Below, piece by piece: positions 1 to 5,275 of a DNA stretch of 6,701 nucleotides; position 1 is the stretch's first letter; every line of letters begins with the position of its first letter. Location: assembly GCA_025360235.1 (NCBI GenBank), contig JANYCO010000103.1, positions 1 to 6,701 of the forward strand, read 5' to 3'. This stretch comes from Cytophagales bacterium. Lineage in GTDB: Bacteria; Bacteroidota; Bacteroidia; Cytophagales; Cytophagaceae. A program made the position numbers and the translations under genes. The notes under the pieces were generated by a model that saw only the letters and a program-made list of their open reading frames with translations, was not told where the DNA came from and ran no database searches.

Positions 1-25
1 TTATTTTTTTCATTATAATTAGTAA

Positions 26-94
26 TTAGTAACTTGTAAATCTATTCGAGTTCAAAGTAGGATCCCCTATTTGATTATTATCTTTACTTCCCAT
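26..94 (-). CDS. possible 22-residue peptide
   Basis: This short ORF reads MGSKDNNQIGDPTLNSNRFTSY in two parts: MGSKDNNQIGDP then TLNSNRFTSY. An AAAGG stretch sits about seven bases before the ATG, which resembles a ribosome binding site. That is the only support, and Bacteroidota often do not use strong Shine-Dalgarno sequences. The peptide has no signal sequence, cysteine or double-glycine leader. It is not recognised and may be chance. It overlaps the end of a broken membrane-peptide frame on the same strand. Confidence 0.15.
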   Translation of the reverse strand: MGSKDNNQIGDPTLNSNRFTSY

Positions 95-262
95 CCTACA
101 CCTTTATAATTATTATAGTAAATGTTTATACCTAAACCCAAACTCCCAGCACAATCCTGCTGATATTGCAGTAACAATAATGATCAATCTTACTTTTGTC
201 AATTTTATCCATAACAATATTTTTTGTTTTAATTCTTTGAAAATTACAAAAAAAACATAACA
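67..262 (-). pseudogene. possible frameshifted small membrane peptide
   Basis: Two overlapping minus-strand frames look like two halves of one small protein. The first (open 113-262) encodes a basic stretch, then a hydrophobic segment containing RLIIIVTAISAGL, like a signal or membrane anchor. The second (open 67-183) ends with AGSLGLGINIYYNNYKGVGW followed by EVKIIIK and a stop. Changing frame once near 140-150 joins the anchor to the glycine- and tyrosine-rich tail. Neither frame has a suitable in-frame ATG; the ATG at 211-213 is in the third frame. Either this is a decayed gene or the frames are chance in AT-rich DNA. Confidence 0.2.
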
Positions 263-280
263 CTAGCAAATGGTAGTGTT
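248..280 (-). terminator. inverted repeat with T run (minus-strand terminator or operator)
   Basis: AACACTA (259-265) and TAGTGTT (274-280) form a perfect 7-bp stem around an 8-nt loop. Read on the minus strand, the stem is followed after two or three bases by eight T residues (complement of 248-255), the layout of a factor-independent terminator. No convincing minus-strand gene lies directly upstream of it. Because it lies about 30 bp before the plus-strand HTH gene, it could equally be an operator for that regulator. Confidence 0.35.
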
Positions 281-311
281 GTTTGAGATACCAGCTTAGC
301 ATATTGCTTTC

Positions 312-537
312 ATGTCAGGTGTTCGTAATGATAAATACATAAAAGCCTTTGGAAAAAATCTTAGAAAAGTAAGATTAAGCAAAGGACTTACCTGTGAACA
401 ATTAGAAGAAATTACTGGAATTGATACAAAACAGATAAGTAGACTTGAAAGAGGAGAAAGAGGCCCTACATGCACAGTCTTTTTCCTTAATTATTAAATT
501 CAACTTTCAATTATTAAAGAACTTAGTTAAAAATTAA
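312..537 (+). pseudogene. XRE/Cro-C1 family HTH regulator, frameshifted
   Basis: The frame begins MSGVRNDKYIKAFGKNLRKV and continues RLSKGLTCEQLEEITGI then DTKQISRLERGERGPT, a classic Cro/C1-type HTH (about residues 13-56) of the short regulators common in Bacteroidota. Known members are DNA-binding repressors or activators of about 70-80 residues. Here the frame stops at 495-497 after 61 residues, just where the last helices should begin. Removing one T from the run of five at 480-484 restores a continuation, VFSLIIKFNFQLLKNLVKN, ending at 535-537 and giving 74 residues, the expected length. So the gene is either a recent pseudogene or carries a homopolymer sequencing error. The ATG follows an AT-rich leader with no clear Shine-Dalgarno. 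It is the only convincing plus-strand gene here and lies alone in AT-rich DNA. Confidence 0.75.
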
Positions 538-738
538 GAACAGTTAGTCTGAAGAAGCCAACAGAAATTTATTATTTAGACTTCAATGCAGATAGGAAAA
601 GTTTCCTTACCCCTATTCTACCTCTAAACAAAAATAACTGCTTAGAATTAATCTTTTACTTGTTTTCTGTGTATTCAATTTATAGCCATTGGTGCACCAA
701 CAACTACAAGGTTGAATTAAATTAACATCTGATCATCG
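538..738. other. AT-rich gap without a supported gene
   Basis: After the broken HTH gene there is an open frame of about 62 codons on the plus strand (roughly 531-725) containing KKPTEIYYLDFNADRKSF, but it has no ATG and no recognisable motif. It is in the original frame of the HTH gene, beyond its stops. Nothing else was seen before the repeat-bounded element at 739. Confidence 0.4.
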
Positions 739-763
739 TTGGACGTGCCGGAGTCATGGATCA
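739..763 (+). repeat. left terminal inverted repeat
   Basis: This 25-bp arm pairs with 912-936. The first 18 bases are identical to the reverse complement of the other arm, followed by TG versus AA and then GATCA. It is much more GC-rich than the flanking DNA, which points to separate origin. Confidence 0.85.
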
Positions 764-911
764 GCTTGAGTCGGAATTCCATGTCAATGCAAGCCGGAGA
801 TTTTTGACCACCTAGTATATAAAGCTAACATTCTATTATTCATTAAATTATAAACAAAATTAACCAAAACCAAAAAAAATAAATTGCTGGTCAATTGGCG
901 ACGGCATTATG

Positions 912-936
912 TGATCTTTGACTCCGGCACGTCCAA
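912..936 (-). repeat. right terminal inverted repeat
   Basis: This arm is the reverse-complement partner of 739-763, with 23 of 25 bases matching. The bases outside the two arms (CATCG on the left, AAGAA on the right) do not form a direct repeat. Confidence 0.85.
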
Positions 937-1013
937 AAGAAGGGCTATTCTTAGAATTGCAGAAAAAAGTAGTTTCTAGGAATGCTTTCGGAGAAATTGT
1001 AGATTTTTGTTTC

Positions 1014-1259
1014 TTAAAACCAGACAGCTGAGCAATAGATTCTATGTTTTCCTCTGAAACAAATTTTGATAAATAAGTTGAAAAACTCTTGATTTTTCGA
1101 CTTAAAACTAACTTCTGTTTGTTTTCCTATGGCAATTTTCCTTAGGTTGACGGCTATGGTGTTTTCAATTAGAGGAAACAGGAGAACAATATCATTCTGT
1201 CCGCTTCTCAACTCCATTTTGACTGGCAGGAAAACCGAATATTTTTGATAGTCAATCAT
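1014..1259 (-). CDS. doubtful 81-residue hypothetical protein
   Basis: The ORF begins MIDYQKYSVFLPVKMELRSG and has a plausible mix of residues over its first 60 positions, with a hydrophobic patch DIVLLFPLIENTIAV (about residues 23-37). The last 20 residues are rich in K, F and C and look less protein-like. No family is recognised. The ATG is preceded by TTAAATAA rather than a Shine-Dalgarno. It lies between the repeat-bounded element and the repeats at 1290-1355, a zone of gene debris. On the opposite strand, about 936-1030, a startless frame ends FGEIVDFCFLKPDS and could be a gene tail. Either may be a remnant or chance. Confidence 0.25.
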   Translation of the reverse strand: MIDYQKYSVFLPVKMELRSGQNDIVLLFPLIENTIAVNLRKIAIGKQTEVSFKSKNQEFFNLFIKICFRGKHRIYCSAVWF

Positions 1260-1293
1260 TTATTTAATATTGACCGGGTATTCCCCGAACCTC

Positions 1294-1313
1294 CGGACAT
1301 TGGCGGACATTAG
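1294..1313. repeat. tandem 10-bp repeat CGGACATTGG/CGGACATTAG
   Basis: Two adjacent 10-bp units differ at one base. They lie between the doubtful 81-residue ORF and the end of the winged-helix gene, next to a GC-rich patch (CCGGGTATTCCCCG, 1274-1287). The stretch is more GC-rich than its surroundings and is not explained by a gene. Confidence 0.6.
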
Positions 1314-1319
1314 CCCACG

Positions 1320-1355
1320 ATATACCATCAAAAAACGTTTTTTCTCATGGTATAT
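1320..1355. terminator. long dyad across the stop codon, possible terminator
   Basis: ATATACCAT (1320-1328) and ATGGTATAT (1347-1355) are perfect complements. Between them lies the 14-base palindrome AAAAAACGTTTTTT (1330-1343). The structure covers the last codons and stop of the minus-strand winged-helix gene, so it could end its transcript. It is AT-rich, lacks a strong GC stem and has no good T run after it, so it could instead be a protein-binding site or element boundary. Confidence 0.35.
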
Positions 1356-1807
1356 TCATTAGGATTTTCGGGCAACCAATAGTAATACCCTTTTACACCG
1401 TTCTGTTTGAAACGGGTTATGATTCCTTTCTTTATCGTACGGTTTAAATGCGTAGAGAGCATCTTCATTTTATCCAATTGCGTCTCTTTGTCCTGAAACA
1501 CCGTATCGAAACCGTCCATAAAGGACACTATTTCAGAGGATAACATCGGTTTGCTCCGATACTTTAAAATAAAGACGATCTTATCCTGCCAACTGAAGAA
1601 AGTCTTGTACCCATCAATGGTCAGGCTTTTGGTTCTTCTTCTTGTTTTACGGTTGGATTCAGAACTGTTTTGAAGAACGCTCTCCCTGATGGCATCAATT
1701 TGCTCCTGTAATACCCCAAGCCGGTCAAGTATTTCCTGTTGTTCATTCTTAATTCTGCGTATCCCTCTTCGGTGTCTTGTCATTTTTATTGCTAATTGCC
1801 TATTCAT
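1328..1807 (-). CDS. coiled-coil plus winged-helix-like hypothetical protein
   Basis: The 159-residue protein has three parts. A basic N-terminus (TRHRRGIRRIK) leads into a predicted coiled coil at about residues 20-48 (NEQQEILDRLGVLQEQIDAI). A basic linker, NRKTRRRTKS, follows. Residues 70-147 have the helix-helix-strand pattern of a winged helix: WQDKIVFILKYRSKPMLSSE is the first helix region, STHLNRTIKKGIITRFKQNG the likely recognition helix, and VKGYYYWLPE the wing. I infer a DNA-binding protein, possibly a regulator, with dimerisation through the coiled coil. No named family is recognised. The first ATG is used, but Met9 (codon at 1781-1783), preceded by AATAAAA, is an equally good start. 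A pair of direct repeats lies 17 bp before the first ATG. Confidence 0.7.
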   Translation of the reverse strand: MNRQLAIKMTRHRRGIRRIKNEQQEILDRLGVLQEQIDAIRESVLQNSSESNRKTRRRTKSLTIDGYKTFFSWQDKIVFILKYRSKPMLSSEIVSFMDGFDTVFQDKETQLDKMKMLSTHLNRTIKKGIITRFKQNGVKGYYYWLPENPNEYTMRKNVF

Positions 1808-1823
1808 ACAACGTTCAACCCTG

Positions 1824-1843
1824 TTCTTACAGTATTCTTACAG
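1824..1843. promoter_or_regulatory. direct repeats TTCTTACAG x2, 11-bp period
   Basis: Two exact copies of TTCTTACAG (1824-1832 and 1835-1843) are separated by TA, giving an 11-bp period, about one helical turn. They lie 17 bp upstream of the minus-strand winged-helix gene. Same-face direct repeats in this position are a common operator layout, so autoregulation by that protein is a reasonable guess. No consensus Bacteroidota -7 box (TAnnTTTG) is clear nearby. Confidence 0.35.
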
Positions 1844-1906
1844 CTATTCAAGTGTCAGATTTTTCAATTCGGGAGTCTGTCCTATCGGATTCACCTCTGT
1901 TTTTAG

Positions 1907-2149
1907 TTATGTTTTTTGAATTTCAAATAGATTTCCAGACATAAAAAAAGAGCCTGAATTGTTTTCCGCTCTTAAGTTCCAATACTTTGATTGTTTATTT
2001 CTCATCCGAGCAGCGAAACGGACATAATTATCCCATGCACCTCGATCAGGTATTTTTTTTCTTGTCAAATTTGTAATTCCTTCCCGCTGGGCAATAGTTT
2101 CCCTTTCAGGTAAACCACCTGTTTTTTTGAATGACCAGAAAGGTTCAAT
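1907..2149 (-). pseudogene. 80-codon startless open frame, likely gene tail
   Basis: Between in-frame stops at 2150-2152 and 1907-1909 the minus strand encodes 80 residues with strongly protein-like composition. They include TGGLPERETIAQREGITN, then IPDRGAWDNYVRFAARMRN, KQSKYWNLRAENNSGSFFMS and a final GNLFEIQKT. The three tryptophans, alternating charged and aromatic residues and lack of low complexity argue against chance. There is no ATG before residue 49, so this looks like the C-terminal part of a gene that lost its 5' end. A start at a TTG or at the internal Met49 is less likely. The family is not recognised. It follows the membrane-protein gene by 45 bp on the same strand. A terminator-like hairpin lies inside its last third, so the hairpin or the frame may be non-functional. 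Confidence 0.4.
1943..1973 (-). terminator. hairpin with T run for minus-strand transcripts
   Basis: On the minus strand AAGAGC, a 14-nt loop and GCTCTT form a 6-bp stem followed directly by more T residues (seven T in the run, complement of 1943-1949). This fits a factor-independent terminator for transcripts from the membrane-protein gene to its right. The stem is short and the loop long. It also overlaps the startless open frame. Confidence 0.4.
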
Positions 2150-2182
2150 TTATAGGGTAACAGCAGTAATGGAAATTGAATC

Positions 2183-2197
2183 TAGGGTATTACCCTA
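2183..2197. repeat. palindrome TAGGGTA-T-TACCCTA
   Basis: A perfect 7-1-7 palindrome covers the stop codon of the membrane-protein gene. A third copy of the arm, ATAGGGTAA, lies at 2152-2160 and is the exact reverse complement of TTACCCTAT at 2190-2198. Two alternative pairings are therefore possible, one with a 29-nt loop. There is no T run, so a protein-binding role is more likely than a simple terminator. Confidence 0.5.
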
Positions 2198-3070
2198 TGC
2201 CAACTCCAGCACCTCCTCTTCCCTGAGGGCTTTTGTCATCCCTTCAAGTTCGCCGAAGTCCTCCTTGCTCTCCTGTTGAGTATTAAGTTCCCCTTGAATT
2301 TCCTCAGCGGTGGATTCTTCCAGGTGTGTATCTGTAACGCTTGGTTCTTCCGCAACAGGATTTGCAGAACCATTCACCGTTTTCACATTACCTCTTTTAA
2401 CCGTTTTACGCACCAGTTCTTTTACCAATGCCCCTACTGCCATACCGATTGCTCCCAAACTCACCAGAGGGCTGTTTAACCCATATCCCGCTATTGCAAG
2501 TGAGGCAGCACCAAGCAGGGTAACAGGCACACTTTTTTCAGATGTTAACACCCCTGCGATTGTTCCCAGAGCTGTAACAGAAACCGCAGTCACCGTTTTC
2601 CCAAAGTCAAACTTCCGCTCTCCATGTTCATTCTCGCTATGGAACAAATCTTTGGCTTTCTCCATGAAGGTTTTCCTGCGTTCCCTCAAACGTTTTCTCC
2701 TTGCTCTGGCTATACGATTTTTTAAAGCCTCTTCTGATTCGGGTTCAGATTTTTTGGCGAACTGCTGATAGAGCATATAGCCGAGACCTCCTATTGCAAC
2801 CGCTCCCAGAATCGTTTCCAAAGGATGCTGCCCAACCCAGTATGCCGTCTGACTAATGAAGTCTTTGGGAACTCCCTTTTCTCCCAATCCATTCAGAATA
2901 GCAGATTCCACAACTGGTGGTGTTTTCCTTGCAAAATGCTCCGCTATTACATTTTCATTTTTCGTTTCCATTGGTTTTTCCTCTTTTTGTTTTTGATACC
3001 AACTACTTTCGCTTTTCTCTTCCAACAACTCTCCCAGAAGCTCTTGGTCTACCGTTTTCTCCTTGTCCAT
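2195..3070 (-). CDS. multi-pass membrane protein of unknown function
   Basis: The 291-residue protein has an acidic N-terminal tail (residues 1-50, rich in E and K). One likely membrane segment follows at about 84-103 (LETILGAVAIGGLGYMLYQQ), then a very basic loop at 117-133 (RIARARRKRLRERRK). Three closely spaced hydrophobic, glycine/alanine-rich segments lie at about 159-176, 181-198 and 199-219. An acidic C-terminal tail (235-291) follows. There is no cleavable signal peptide. By the positive-inside rule the basic loop should face the cytoplasm. No family is recognised; I infer an inner-membrane accessory protein of the element and do not assign a function. The ATG is preceded by AAGAGG with almost no spacing, an unusual ribosome-site placement. 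A terminator at 3142-3173 separates it from the acidic-protein gene, so it probably has its own promoter in 3071-3141. Confidence 0.7.
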   Translation of the reverse strand: MDKEKTVDQELLGELLEEKSESSWYQKQKEEKPMETKNENVIAEHFARKTPPVVESAILNGLGEKGVPKDFISQTAYWVGQHPLETILGAVAIGGLGYMLYQQFAKKSEPESEEALKNRIARARRKRLRERRKTFMEKAKDLFHSENEHGERKFDFGKTVTAVSVTALGTIAGVLTSEKSVPVTLLGAASLAIAGYGLNSPLVSLGAIGMAVGALVKELVRKTVKRGNVKTVNGSANPVAEEPSVTDTHLEESTAEEIQGELNTQQESKEDFGELEGMTKALREEEVLELA

Positions 3071-3141
3071 CCTCTTGTCTTTTTCAACTGAAACATTCCA
3101 CTCTTTCTCAACTTGGGTTCTAATATTTATTAAAAAGAAAT

Positions 3142-3173
3142 AACAGGGAAAGGAATAACATCCTTTCCCTGTT
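3142..3173 (-). terminator. strong 13-bp hairpin terminator
   Basis: AACAGGGAAAGGA (3142-3154) and TCCTTTCCCTGTT (3161-3173) form a perfect 13-bp stem with a 6-nt loop. On the minus strand the stem is followed by ATTTCTTTTTAA, a T-rich tract. It begins 10 bp after the stop codon of the 72-residue acidic-protein gene, exactly where its terminator should be. On the plus strand no T run follows. Confidence 0.8.
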
Positions 3174-3182
3174 CAAAATTAT

Positions 3183-3401
3183 CTATTCTTCGTCCTCTTC
3201 CTCCTCCTCATCGTTGAAATCGTCAATGAGGTCATGCAGCTCATGGATGACTTTACGCTGTGGGTTTTCATAATCCACTTCAATGATAACCTCCCCTTCC
3301 TGGGTGATCCCTTCAATGGAATTAGCCAAACCATGTTGCCCCAATACTTGTGCGAACTCTACTATAAGTTCTTCAGGCACATTAAACGTTCTGCTTTTCA
3401 T
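3183..3401 (-). CDS. small acidic hypothetical protein
   Basis: This 72-residue protein begins MKSRTFNVPEELIVEFAQVL. It has a short strand (TFNVP), a helix (EELIVEFAQVLGQHG), two strands (GEVIIEVDYE) and a helix (KVIHELHDLIDDF), then ends in an almost unbroken run of D and E (residues 61-72). The compact fold with an acidic tail suggests a small soluble partner or DNA-mimic type protein, but no function can be assigned. The leader GAAGAGAGAAG directly before the ATG is purine-rich. It has its own terminator, and its promoter is expected in 3402-3600, where an inverted repeat lies at 3484-3512. Small acidic proteins of this kind occur in Bacteroidota mobile elements (recollection, not checked). 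Confidence 0.65.
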   Translation of the reverse strand: MKSRTFNVPEELIVEFAQVLGQHGLANSIEGITQEGEVIIEVDYENPQRKVIHELHDLIDDFNDEEEEEDEE

Positions 3402-3483
3402 CTTCTCTCTTCTTTTAATTTCACAAAAAACACTCTACCATTCCCCCTCTTTAGCGTTAAGCCACTCCCAACCCTTCGCCCTG

Positions 3484-3512
3484 TCTTTGTTGTGGGAAAT
3501 CACCAACAAAGA
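3484..3512. promoter_or_regulatory. inverted repeat TCTTTGTTG/CAACAAAGA
   Basis: Two perfect 9-bp arms lie around an 11-bp spacer in the 199-bp gap between the HTH gene and the acidic-protein gene, about 83 bp before the latter's start. On the minus strand no T run follows, so it is more like an operator than a terminator for these genes. On the plus strand a T-rich tract follows, but no plus-strand gene would use it. The excisionase-like protein encoded just upstream is a possible ligand (inference). Confidence 0.4.
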
Positions 3513-3514
3513 TT

Positions 3515-3556
3515 CTTTCCCTTTTTTTCTTCCTTTCCAACCCTCTTTTTTTTAGT
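3515..3556. other. polypyrimidine/polypurine tract
   Basis: The plus strand here is almost entirely C and T, with runs of seven or eight T; the minus strand is therefore A/G only over about 40 bases, apart from one interruption near CCAACC. It lies just downstream of the HTH gene. It may be untranslated leader for the acidic-protein gene or part of the transcript end. No clear terminator hairpin for the HTH gene was found beside it. Confidence 0.4.
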
Positions 3557-3600
3557 GAAAAATTTTCATGGTCACCTTAAAGCGGAAGGTTCACGCATTC

Positions 3601-3942
3601 CTAGCTTTTTCCTCGTATCTGGCGGATGAACGAACGTTGAACGGTTTCCTCCATCACCTTTTGCACAGGCTCTTTCCTGCCGCTTTCCAACCAACTGTCC
3701 AGTTCCCCCTTGTGAAAGAGCAAGACCTTCCCCCGTTTGATACAAGGGATTTCCTGAGTGGCTGTTTTCTTATACAAAGTTCCCTTTGCCATTCCCAGAT
3801 AATCCGCCGCCTCTCCTGCATTCATCGGTTTAGAGGGGTTATGGAAAACCGATTGCTGTTCTAATAACACTTCCCTTACCCATTGCTTGATTTTGATTTC
3901 AAGCTCCTCCATGCTGATGCTGTCAATTTCTATCTTTGCCAT
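3601..3942 (-). CDS. excisionase/MerR-type HTH DNA-binding protein
   Basis: Residues 40-90 form the winged-HTH of the helix_turn_helix_17 (excisionase-like) family: MNAGEAADYLGMAKGTLYKK is the HTH, and IPCIKRGKVLLFHKGELDSW is the characteristic strand-turn-strand wing ending in a helix. The N-terminal 38 residues are helical (MEELEIKIKQWVREVLLEQQ) and may mediate oligomerisation; the C-terminus is basic. In Bacteroidota elements such proteins sit beside the integrase and act as directionality factors or regulators. Here the gene follows the integrase by 64 bp on the same strand, probably in one transcript. I chose the ATG at 3940-3942 (113 residues), which has AAAGGGA about five bases before it. 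A longer frame of 124 residues would need a TTG start at 3973-3975 and is less likely. Confidence 0.85.
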   Translation of the reverse strand: MAKIEIDSISMEELEIKIKQWVREVLLEQQSVFHNPSKPMNAGEAADYLGMAKGTLYKKTATQEIPCIKRGKVLLFHKGELDSWLESGRKEPVQKVMEETVQRSFIRQIRGKS

Positions 3943-4006
3943 ACGATTCCCTTTTATTCTTTCCTTTTTTTCCAATACATGATTATTTCCTCATCGTCAT
4001 TTCCCT

Positions 4007-5275
4007 TTAGGCCAGTTCAGGAATCTTTTCGCAGAACACCTCCCTGAGCATCGCATCAAATTCCTCCATGCCCAACCTGTCCCACTTCTCCGCTGTCCCA
4101 TTCTTGTTTTCCTGTTTTCCTGTTTCCCCCTTGTGCAGTATTCTGGGTATTTTATTGACCGCTTCGGTTTTCTTGGGATTGATGATTTTCCCGTACCGCT
4201 CGGTCATCGAAACGCTGCTATGACCCAGTAATTTGCTTACGGTATAAATATCCTGACCAAAAGTCAAAAGCAAGGTGGCATAGGTGTGTCTACCCACATG
4301 GAAGGTAATTCTCCTTTTAATCCCTGCCGACTTTACCCACTCGTCCAAAATATGCAATCGTTGGGAATGGGTGATTTTCCTGTTCAAATCCCAGAACAAA
4401 AATTCGCCTCTGGGGTCAGCTTGAAGGGAGGTTATCAGTTCCTGTGCCTGTCCCGACAAGGGAAGGTAGTGGAACTGGGCTTTGCTTTTCTGTTGCCTGT
4501 ACTGCAATACCCCTTCTTTTATGTCGCTGTACTTTATCTTCAGTACATCGCTTATCCTTAGTCCTGTCAGGCAGGAAAACAAAAAACCTTCTTTCACCTG
4601 ATGCTGTTTTTTGCTGGGGACAGGAGCAGCGGCAAGTAAAGCCAGTTCTTCCATAGTCAGAAAAGTACGCTGACTTTCCTCGGCTTTAGGTTTGTCCTGA
4701 CGGGCGAGGAGTTTGCAGGGGTTTTGGGTAATGATTTTATCTCTGACCGCATAGTTGAATACCGCTGAAAGTGTGGCAAAATAGGTACAACGGCTGTTGC
4801 TCCCAAGTTTTGCTTCCTCCTCCAGATAGGTCAAAAATTTCTTTACCATCTTTTCATCCACCTGACAAAAGGGGAGCATTGTTCCAAGAGACTTTTTCAG
4901 ATGGGGAATCAGGTTGCCGTAATGGGCAGATTTTGTATCCTCATAAATCTGGGCAATATAATCCAAGAGGTTGATGCGTTTAACTCTGGAATCGGTAAAG
5001 CCGTATTCCTCATTTTTAAGTTGCAGCTCCCTTTGCAGACGGATTTTTTCCAACAGTTCCAGTTTTAGTTTGTCCTGTTCACTGGGTTTAGGGTAGCGGA
5101 GTTGTCCCTTGCTGTCCCGCAGGGCTTGTCCCGTTTCGTCCCGAAGCGGATGCTGATAATCCGCTGTGAGATAAATTTCGGTCGCTTCGCATTGACGCTG
5201 TCCTTTCCGGTACAAATCGAAATAAGCGGAGTAACCCTTGCTTCTTGTTTTCCTTAATCTTAATCGCACACTCAT
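4007..5275 (-). CDS. tyrosine recombinase (Bacteroidota integrase)
   Basis: The 422-residue protein has the three-part plan of Bacteroidota element integrases. An arm-DNA-binding N-terminus (about 1-95: SVRLRLRKTRSKGYSAYFDL, then a charged helix KLELLEKIRLQREL) comes first. A SAM-like core-binding domain follows (about 102-195, ending FATLSAVFNYAVRDKIITQN). The catalytic domain is at about 204-375. All catalytic positions are present: Arg240 in TGLRISD, a lysine at 263 or 265 in the beta-hairpin QQKSKAQFHYLPL, His326 and Arg329 in HVGRHTY, His352 in LLGHSS and the nucleophile Tyr361 in ERYGKI. It should cut and rejoin DNA at the element's attachment sites. About 47 residues extend beyond the catalytic domain, a little more than usual. 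GAGG lies about six bases before the ATG, a good ribosome site. The HTH gene follows 64 bp downstream. The gene is intact. Confidence 0.95.
   Translation of the reverse strand: MSVRLRLRKTRSKGYSAYFDLYRKGQRQCEATEIYLTADYQHPLRDETGQALRDSKGQLRYPKPSEQDKLKLELLEKIRLQRELQLKNEEYGFTDSRVKRINLLDYIAQIYEDTKSAHYGNLIPHLKKSLGTMLPFCQVDEKMVKKFLTYLEEEAKLGSNSRCTYFATLSAVFNYAVRDKIITQNPCKLLARQDKPKAEESQRTFLTMEELALLAAAPVPSKKQHQVKEGFLFSCLTGLRISDVLKIKYSDIKEGVLQYRQQKSKAQFHYLPLSGQAQELITSLQADPRGEFLFWDLNRKITHSQRLHILDEWVKSAGIKRRITFHVGRHTYATLLLTFGQDIYTVSKLLGHSSVSMTERYGKIINPKKTEAVNKIPRILHKGETGKQENKNGTAEKWDRLGMEEFDAMLREVFCEKIPELA

Larger units (their letters stand above)
1..311. other. AT-rich left margin with gene fragments only
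   Basis: No complete gene of ordinary size is visible before the plus-strand HTH gene. The stretch is very AT-rich. On the minus strand it holds a 22-codon ORF (26-94), two overlapping open frames that together read like a small membrane peptide (67-262), and at 11-13 an ATG followed by AAA AAA ATA that could begin a gene running off the left edge; only four codons are seen, so it is not called. An inverted repeat at 259-280 is listed separately. No tRNA or recognisable attachment site was seen. Confidence 0.5.
739..936. mobile_element. 198-bp transposase-less element with IS21-like ends
   Basis: The ends are 25-bp inverted repeats matching at 23 positions: TTGGACGTGCCGGAGTCA is exact on both sides, then two mismatches, then GATCA. 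Each end has a second, inner copy of a related unit. On the left the complement of 793-810 reads TGGTCAAAAATCTCCGGC. On the right 888-905 reads TGGTCAATTGGCGACGGC. The outer copies contain the similar TGATC followed by TGACTCCGGC. Several TGGTCAA-type repeats at each terminus are typical of IS21-family insertion sequences, so this may be a MITE-like or internally deleted derivative. The 75 bp between the inner repeats is AT-rich and holds no transposase. No clear target-site duplication was found. The family call is inference; the repeat structure is directly visible. Confidence 0.6.
1808..2194. other. gap between winged-helix and membrane-protein genes
   Basis: This 387-bp stretch has no ORF with a normal start. 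It holds the direct repeats at 1824-1843, a startless but protein-like minus-strand frame (1907-2149), a hairpin with a T run (1943-1973) and the palindrome at 2183-2197, each listed on its own. Confidence 0.6.

Noticed and set aside
531..725. 62-codon startless plus-strand frame
   Set aside because: AT-rich sequence easily yields frames of this length by chance; there is no start, motif or homology signal.
1689..1919. 76-residue plus-strand ORF rich in Ser, Cys and Phe
   Set aside because: It is antisense to the coiled-coil region of the winged-helix gene and has typical shadow composition.
2276..3123. Several plus-strand ORFs opposite the membrane-protein gene
   Set aside because: They are antisense shadows with phenylalanine-, serine- and cysteine-rich composition and no motif.
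3234..3864. Plus-strand ORFs of 90-131 residues over the acidic and HTH genes
   Set aside because: They arise from the pyrimidine-rich complement and are rich in F, L, S and P. The minus-strand genes have recognisable folds or better composition and starts.
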